Shown piece after piece: positions 19,171 to 26,323 of a DNA stretch of 26,323 nt. A model generated the notes under the pieces. It saw only the letters and a program-made list of their open reading frames with translations. It made no database searches and was not told the origin of the DNA. How positions within the stretch are numbered: the stretch's first letter is position 1; every line of letters begins with the position of its first letter. Origin of the DNA: Nemertoderma westbladi (taxonomy: Eukaryota > Xenacoelomorpha > Nemertodermatida > Nemertodermatidae); assembly GCA_032718475.1 (NCBI GenBank), contig JAUCBJ010006672.1, positions 1 through 26,323 of the forward strand, given 5' to 3'. The position numbers and the translations under genes were made by a program.

Positions 19171-21203
19171 GCCGTATTCAGTAGTCTGTATGGAAAAATA
19201 AATGGAACCAGTGGAGTGCCGTATTCAGTAGGCCCTAGCCTGTGTGGAAAAATAAATGGAACCAGTTGAGTCCCGTATTCAGTAGGCCCTAGCCTGTGTG
19301 GAAAAATAAATGGAACAAGTTGAGTGCCGTATTCAGTAGGCCCTAGATTGTGTGGAAAAATAAATGGAACCAATTGAGTGCCGTATTCAGTAGCCTGTGT
19401 GGACAAATAAATGGAACCAGTTGAGTGCCGTATTCAGTAGCCTGTGTGGAAAAATAAATGGAACCAGTTGAGTGCCGTATTCAGTAGCCTGTGTGGAAAA
19501 ATAAATGGAACCAGTTGAGTGCCGTATTCAGTAGCCTGTGTGGAAAAATAAATGGAACCAGTTGAGTACCGTATTCAGTAGCCTGTGTGGAAAAATAAAT
19601 GGAACCAGTTGAGCGCCGTATTCAGTAGGCCCTAGCCTGTGTGGAAAAATAAATGGAACCAGTTGAGTGCCGTATTCAGTAGGCCCTATCCTGTGTGGAA
19701 AAGTAAATGGAACCAGTTGAGTGCCGTATTCAGTAGCCTGTATGGAAAAATAAATGGAACCAATTGAGTGCCGTATTCAGTAGGCCCTAGCCTGTGTGGA
19801 AAAATAAATGGAACCAGTTGAGTGCCGTATTAAGTAGGCCCTAGCCTGTGTGGAAAAATAAATGGAACCAGTTGAGTGCCGTATTCAGTAGGCCCTATAG
19901 CCTGTATGGAAAAATAAATGGAACCAGTTGAGTGCCGTATTCAGTAGGCCCTATAGCCTGTATGGAAAAATAAATGGAACCAGTTGAGTGCCGTATTCAG
20001 TAGGCCCTAGCCTGTATGGAAAAATAAATGGAACCAATTGAGTGCCGTATTCAGTAGGCCCTAGCCTGTGTGGAAAAATAAATGGAACCAGTTGAGTGCC
20101 GTATTCAGTAGGCCCTAGCCTGTGTGGAAAAATAAATGGAACCAGTAGAATGCCATATTCAGCAGGCCCTAGCCTGTGTGGAAAAATAAATGGAACCAGT
20201 TGAGTCCCGTATTCAGTAGGCCTTAGATTGTGTGGAAAAATAAATGGAACCAATTGAGTGCCGTATTCAGTAGCCTGTGTGGACAAATAAATGGAACCAG
20301 TTGAGTGCCGTATTCAGTAGCCTGTGTGGAAAAATAAATGGAACCAGTTGAGTGCCGTATTCAGTAGCCTGTGTGGAAAAATAAATGGAACCAGTTGAGT
20401 GCCGTATTCAGTAGCCTGTGTGGAAAAATAAATGGAACCAGTTGAGTACCGTATTCAGTAGCCTGTGTGGAAAAATAAATGGAACCAGTTGAGCGCCGTA
20501 TTCAGTAGGCCCTAGCCTGTGTGGAAAAATAAATGGAACCAGTTGAGTGCCGTATTCAGTAGGCCCTATCCTGTGTGGAAAAGTAAATGGAACCAGTTGA
20601 GTGCCGTATTCAGTAGTCTGTATGGAAAAATAAATGGAACCAATTGAGTGCCGTATTCAGTAGGCCCTAGCCTGTGTGGAAAAATAAATGGAACCAGTTG
20701 AGTGCCGTATTCAGTAGGCCCTATCCTGTGTGGAAAAATAAATGGAACCAGTTGAGTGCCGTATTCAGTAGCCTGTGTGGAAAAATAAATGGAACCAGTA
20801 GAATGCCATATTCAGCAGGCCCTAGCCTGTGTGGAAAAATAAATGGAACCAGTTGAGTGCCGTATTCAGTAGGCCCTATCCTGTGTGGAAAAATAAATTG
20901 AACCAGTTCAGTGACGTATTCAGTAGGCCCTAGCCTGTGTGGAAAAATAAATGGAACCAGTTGAGCGCCGTATTCAGTAGGCCCTAGCCTGTGTGGAAAA
21001 ATAAATGGAACCAGTTGAGTGCCGTATTCAGTAGCCTGTGTGGAAAAATAAATGGAAGCAGTTGAGTGCCGTATTCAGTAGGCCCTATAGCCTGTGTGGA
21101 AAAATAAATGGAACCAGTTGAGTGCCGTATTCAGTAGGCCCTATAGCCTGTGTGGAAAAATAAATGGAACCAGTTGAGTGCCGTATTCAGTAGGCCCTAG
21201 CCT

Positions 21204-21703
21204 GTGTGGAAAAATAAATGGAACCAGTTGAGTGCCGTATTCAGTAGGCCCTATCCTGTGTGGAAAAGTAAATGGAACCAGTTGAGTGCCGTATTCAGTA
21301 GGCCCTATCCTGTGTGGAAAAATAAATGGAACCAGTTGAGTGCCGTATTCAGTAGTCTGTATGGAAAAATAAATGGAACCAGTTGAGTGCCGTATTCAGT
21401 AGGCCCTAGCCTGTGTGGAAAAATAAATGGAACCAGTTGAATGCCGTATTCAGTAGGCCCTAGCCTGTGTGGAAAAATAAATGGAACCAGTTGAGTGCCG
21501 TATTCAGTAGGCCCTAGCCTGTGTGGAAAAATAAATGGAACCAGTTGAGTGCCGTATTCAGTAGGCCCTATCCTGTGTGGAAAAGTAAATGGAACCAGTT
21601 GAGTGCCGTATTCAGTAGGCCCTATCCTGTGTGGAAAAATAAATGGAACCAGTTGAGTGCCGTATTCAGTAGTCTGTATGGAAAAATAAATGGAACCAGT
21701 TGA
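21204..21703. repeat. Higher-order duplication, offset 317 bp
   Basis: The block from 21204 reappears from 21521 with identical order of unit types, including GGAAAAGTAAATGG, GGCCCTATCC and TCTGTATGG. Confidence 0.7.
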
Positions 21704-21759
21704 GTGCCGTATTCAGTAGGCCCTAGCCTGTGTGGAAAAATAAATGGAACCAGTTGAAT

Positions 21760-24700
21760 GCCGTATTCAGTAGGCCCTAGCCTGTGTGGAAAAATAAATG
21801 GAACCAGTTGAGTGCCGTATTCAGTAGGCCCTAGCCTGTGTGGAAAAATAAATGGAACCAGTTGAGTGCCGTATTCAGTAGGCCCTATCCTGTGTGGAAA
21901 AGTAAATGGAACCAGTTGAGTGCCGTATTCAGTAGTCTGTATGGAAAAATAAATGGAACCAGTTGAGCGCCGTATTCAGTAGGCCCTAGCCTGTGTGGAA
22001 AAATAAATGGAACCAGTTGAATGCCGTATTCAGTAGGCCCTATCCTGTGTGGAAAAGTAAATGGAACCAGTTGAGTGCCGTATTCAGTAGTCTGTATGGA
22101 AAAATAAATGGAACCAGTTGAGCGCCGTATTCAGTAGGCCCTAGCCTGTGTGGAAAAATAAATGGAACCAGTTGAATGCCGTATTCAGTAGGCCCTATCC
22201 TGTGCGGAAAAATAAATGGAACTAGTGGAGTGCCGTATTCAGTAGGACGTAGCCTGTGCGGAAAAATAAATGGAACCAGTTGAGCGCCGTATTCAGTAGG
22301 CCCTAGCCTGTGTGGAAAAATAAATGGAACCAGTTGAGTGCCGTATTCAGTAGTCTGTATGGAAAAATAAATGGAACCAGTTGAGCGCCGTATTCAGTAG
22401 GCCCTAGCCTGTGTGGAAAAATAAATGGAACCAGTTGAATGCCGTATTCAGTAGGCCCTATCCTGTGCGGAAAAATAAATGGAACTAGTGGAGTGCCGTA
22501 TTCAGTAGGACGTAGCCTGTGTGGAAAAATAAATGGAACCAGTTGAGTGCCGTATTCAGTAGGCCCTAGCCTGTGTGGAAAAATAAATGGAACCAGTTGA
22601 GTGCCGTATTCAGTAGGCCCTATCCTGTGCGGAAAAATAAATGGAACTAGTGGAGTGCCGTATTCAGTAGGACGTAGCCTGTGCGGAAAAATAAATGGAA
22701 CCAGTGGAGTGCCGTATTCAGTAGGCCCTATAGCCTGTATGGAAAAATAAATGGAACCAGTTGAGTGCCGTATTCAGTAGGCCCTATAGCCTGTATGGAA
22801 AAATAAATGGAACCTGTTGAGTGTCGTATTCAGAAGGCCCTATCCTGTGTGGAAAAGTAAATGGAACCAGTTGAGTGCCGTATTCAGTAGGCCCTAGCCT
22901 GTGTGGAAAAATAAATGGAACCAGTTGAGTGCCGTATTCAGTAGGCCCTAGCCTGTGTGGAAAAATAAATGGAACCAGTTGAGTGCCGTATTCAGTAGCC
23001 TGTATGGAAAAATAAATGGAACCAATTGAGTGCCGTATTCAGTAGGCCCTAGCCTGTGTGGAAAAATAAATGGAACCAGTTGAGTGCCGTATTCAGTAGG
23101 CCCTATAGCCTGTATGGAAAAATAAATGGAACCAGTTGAGTGCCGTATTCAGTAGCCTGTATGGAAAAATAAATCGAACCAGTTGAGTGCCGTATTCAGT
23201 AGGCCCTAGCCTGTGTGGAAAAATAATTGGAACCAGTTGAGTGCCGTATTCAGTAGGCCCTAGCCTGTGTGGAAAAATAAATGGAACCAGTTGAGTGCCG
23301 TATTCAGTAGGCCCTATAGCCTGTATGGAAAAATAAATGGAACCAGTTGAGTGCCTTATTCAGTAGGCCCTATAGCCTGTATGGAAAAATAAATGGAACC
23401 AGTTGAGTGCCGTATTCAGTAGGCCCTATAGCCTGTATGGAAAAATAAATGGAACCAGTTGAGTGCCGTATTCAGTAGGCCCTATAGCCTGTATGGAAAA
23501 ATAAATGGAAACAGTTGAGTGCCGTATTCAGTAGCCTGTATGGAAAAATAAATCGTAACCAGTTGAGTGCCGTATTCAGTAGGCCCTAGCCTGTGTGGAA
23601 AAATAAATGGAACCAGTTGAGTGCCGTATTCAGTAGGCCCTAGCCTGTGTGGAAAAATAAATGGAACCAGTTGAGTGCCGTATTCAGTAGGCCCTATAGC
23701 CTGTATGGAAAAATAAATGGAACCAGTTGAGTGCCGTATTCAGTAGCCTGTGTGGAAAAATAAATGGAACCAGTTGAGTGCCGTATTCAGTAGCCTGTAT
23801 GGAAAAATAAATGGAACCAGTTGAGTGCCGTATTCAGTAGGCCCTAGCCTGTGTGGAAAAATAAATGGAACCAGTTGAATGCCGTATTCAGTAGGCCCTA
23901 TCCTGTGTGGAAAAGTAAATGGAACCAGTTGAGTGCCGTATTCAGTAGTCTGTATGGAAAAATAAATGGAACCAGTTGAGCGCCGTATTCAGTAGGCCCT
24001 AGCCTGTGTGGAAAAATAAATGGAACCAGTTGAGTGCCGTATTCAGTAGGCCCTAGCCTGTGTGGAAAAATAAATGGAACCAGTTGAGTGCCGTATTCAG
24101 TAGGCCCTATCCTGTGTGGAAAAGTAAATGGAACCAGTTGAGTGCCGTATTCAGTAGTCTGTATGGAAAAATAAATGGAACCAGTTGAGCGCCGTATTCA
24201 GTAGGCCCTAGCCTGTGTGGAAAAATAAATGGAACCAGTTGAATGCCGTATTCAGTAGGCCCTATCCTGTGTGGAAAAGTAAATGGAACCAGTTGAGTGC
24301 CGTATTCAGTAGTCTGTATGGAAAAATAAATGGAACCAGTTGAGCGCCGTATTCAGTAGGCCCTAGCCTGTGTGGAAAAATAAATGGAACCAGTTGAATG
24401 CCGTATTCAGTAGGCCCTATCCTGTGCGGAAAAATAAATGGAACTAGTGGAGTGCCGTATTCAGTAGGACGTAGCCTGTGCGGAAAAATAAATGGAACCA
24501 GTTGAGCGCCGTATTCAGTAGGCCCTAGCCTGTGTGGAAAAATAAATGGAACCAGTTGAGTGCCGTATTCAGTAGTCTGTATGGAAAAATAAATGGAACC
24601 AGTTGAGCGCCGTATTCAGTAGGCCCTAGCCTGTGTGGAAAAATAAATGGAACCAGTTGAATGCCGTATTCAGTAGGCCCTATCCTGTGCGGAAAAATAA

Positions 24701-26100
24701 ATGGAACTAGTGGAGTGCCGTATTCAGTAGGACGTAGCCTGTGTGGAAAAATAAATGGAACCAGTTGAGTGCCGTATTCAGTAGGCCCTAGCCTGTGTGG
24801 AAAAATAAATGGAACCAGTTGAGTGCCGTATTCAGTAGGCCCTATCCTGTGCGGAAAAATAAATGGAACTAGTGGAGTGCCGTATTCAGTAGGACGTAGC
24901 CTGTGCGGAAAAATAAATGGAACCAGTGGAGTGCCGTATTCAGTAGGCCCTATAGCCTGTATGGAAAAATAAATGGAACCAGTTGAGTGCCGTATTCAGT
25001 AGGCCCTATAGCCTGTATGGAAAAATAAATGGAACCTGTTGAGTGTCGTATTCAGAAGGCCCTATCCTGTGTGGAAAAGTAAATGGAACCAGTTGAGTGC
25101 CGTATTCAGTAGGCCCTAGCCTGTGTGGAAAAATAAATGGAACCAGTTGAGTGCCGTATTCAGTAGGCCCTAGCCTGTGTGGAAAAATAAATGGAACCAG
25201 TTGAGTGCCGTATTCAGTAGCCTGTATGGAAAAATAAATGGAACCAATTGAGTGCCGTATTCAGTAGGCCCTAGCCTGTGTGGAAAAATAAATGGAACCA
25301 GTTGAGTGCCGTATTCAGTAGGCCCTATAGCCTGTATGGAAAAATAAATGGAACCAGTTGAGTGCCGTATTCAGTAGCCTGTATGGAAAAATAAATCGAA
25401 CCAGTTGAGTGCCGTATTCAGTAGGCCCTAGCCTGTGTGGAAAAATAATTGGAACCAGTTGAGTGCCGTATTCAGTAGGCCCTAGCCTGTGTGGAAAAAT
25501 AAATGGAACCAGTTGAGTGCCGTATTCAGTAGGCCCTATAGCCTGTATGGAAAAATAAATGGAACCAGTTGAGTGCCTTATTCAGTAGGCCCTATAGCCT
25601 GTATGGAAAAATAAATGGAACCAGTTGAGTGCCGTATTCAGTAGGCCCTATAGCCTGTATGGAAAAATAAATGGAACCAGTTGAGTGCCGTATTCAGTAG
25701 GCCCTATAGCCTGTATGGAAAAATAAATGGAAACAGTTGAGTGCCGTATTCAGTAGCCTGTATGGAAAAATAAATCGTAACCAGTTGAGTGCCGTATTCA
25801 GTAGGCCCTAGCCTGTGTGGAAAAATAAATGGAACCAGTTGAGTGCCGTATTCAGTAGGCCCTAGCCTGTGTGGAAAAATAAATGGAACCAGTTGAGTGC
25901 CGTATTCAGTAGGCCCTATAGCCTGTATGGAAAAATAAATGGAACCAGTTGAGTGCCGTATTCAGTAGCCTGTGTGGAAAAATAAATGGAACCAGTTGAG
26001 TGCCGTATTCAGTAGCCTGTATGGAAAAATAAATGGAACCAGTTGAGTGCCGTATTCAGTAGGCCCTAGCCTGTGTGGAAAAATAAATGGAACCAGTTGA
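21760..26100. repeat. Higher-order tandem duplication, period 2,222 bp
   Basis: Block 21760-23878 corresponds to 23982-26100 at a constant offset of 2,222. Rare variants match one for one: AACCTGTTGAGTGTCG (22812 region and 25034 region), AATAATTGG, GTGCCTTATTC, AATCGTAACC and the AACTAGTGG...AGGACGTAG units. I found no difference at the points compared. It is the most recent large rearrangement visible, or an assembly duplication. Confidence 0.85.
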
Positions 26101-26323
26101 GTACCGTATTCAGTAGCCTGTGTGGAAAAATAAATGGAACCAGTTGAGTGCCGTATTCAGTAGCCTGTATGGAAAAATAAATGGAACCAGTTGAGCGCCG
26201 TATTCAGTCGGCCCTAGCCTGTGTGGAAAAATAAATGGAACCAGTTGAGTGCCGTATTCAGTAGGCCCTAGCCTGTGTGGAAAAATAAATGGAACCATTG
26301 GAATGCCGTATTCAGTAGGCCCT

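Larger units (their letters stand above)
11709..26323 (-). repeat. Minisatellite of 47/54/56-bp units carrying splice-acceptor copies, about 280 copies, open at window end
   Basis: The array is continuous from the stefin exon edge to the last base. In plus orientation the 47-bp unit is CCTGTGTGGAAAAATAAATG followed by GAACCAGTTGAGTGCCGTAT and TCAGTAG. 54-bp units insert GCCCTAG or GCCCTAT after CAGTAG, and 56-bp units insert GCCCTATAG. Recurrent variants are TCTGTATGG for CCTGTGTGG, CCTGTGCGG, GAGCGCC, GAATGCC, AACAAG for AACCAG, and TATACAG. On the minus strand each unit is polypyrimidine tract + CACAG + GCTACTGAATACGGC, matching the acceptor and the first bases of the stefin exon. The array therefore derives from that exon boundary and points in the gene's sense direction. 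Copy number is 14.6 kb divided by the unit length. Confidence 0.95.

Noticed and set aside
11701-26298. Many open frames of 60-111 codons on both strands in the satellite, with 18-residue repeats such as GPTEYGTQLVPFIFPHRL or KNKWNQLSAVFSRP
   Set aside because: They exist only because 54-bp units are divisible by three. They break at every 47- or 56-bp unit and lack any independent coding sign.
11709-26323. CRISPR array
   Set aside because: There are no unique spacers, units are contiguous, and the context is animal DNA with introns and LINEs.
11709-26323. Centromeric or telomeric satellite
   Set aside because: The unit derives from the adjacent exon boundary, and no telomere motif or ~170-bp unit is present in the array. 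A wider distribution cannot be excluded from one locus.

Overview
The window is metazoan nuclear DNA, probably from an invertebrate, perhaps marine. The grounds are a MAP1/futsch-type gene end, a stefin (cystatin A/B family) terminal exon behind a splice acceptor, several decayed non-LTR retrotransposons nested in one another, AT-rich intergenic DNA with long G or C homopolymers, and a very large intronic-type minisatellite. I cannot fix the phylum from sequence alone.

Layout. 1-1980 (+): the 3' end of a MAP1/futsch-like microtubule-associated protein gene, open at the window edge and split by one frame change in a G-rich stretch. 1981-4980: AT-rich intergenic DNA with a 130-bp foldback repeat pair, an 18-bp inverted repeat and a small 22-bp tandem repeat. 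About 4981-9375: one old LINE remnant on the minus strand, broken by two later insertions: a 5'-truncated CR1/L2-like LINE (5350-6714, flanked by ttgata) and a TA-flanked DNA-transposon-like element (7113-8748) that itself carries a third LINE tail. 9376-11537: unassigned DNA with hairpins, a 27-G run, a degenerate repeat of about 170 bp built around GCTGATCA, and a possible tRNA-derived SINE head. 11538-11708 (-): the last coding exon of a stefin-type cysteine protease inhibitor. 11709-26323: a continuous minisatellite of 47/54/56-bp units, roughly 280 copies, running off the window end.

The main observation is the relation between the last two. On the minus strand each unit is a copy of the stefin exon's own polypyrimidine tract plus AG acceptor, followed by the first bases of that exon. 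The gene therefore appears to have some 280 tandem decoy 3' splice sites directly upstream of its terminal exon, and only the last one clearly gives the stefin reading frame. Long stretches of the array are duplicated as higher-order repeats; the clearest is a 2,222-bp tandem duplication. The MAP1-like gene and the stefin gene converge tail to tail across the transposon-filled interval; I see no functional link between them.
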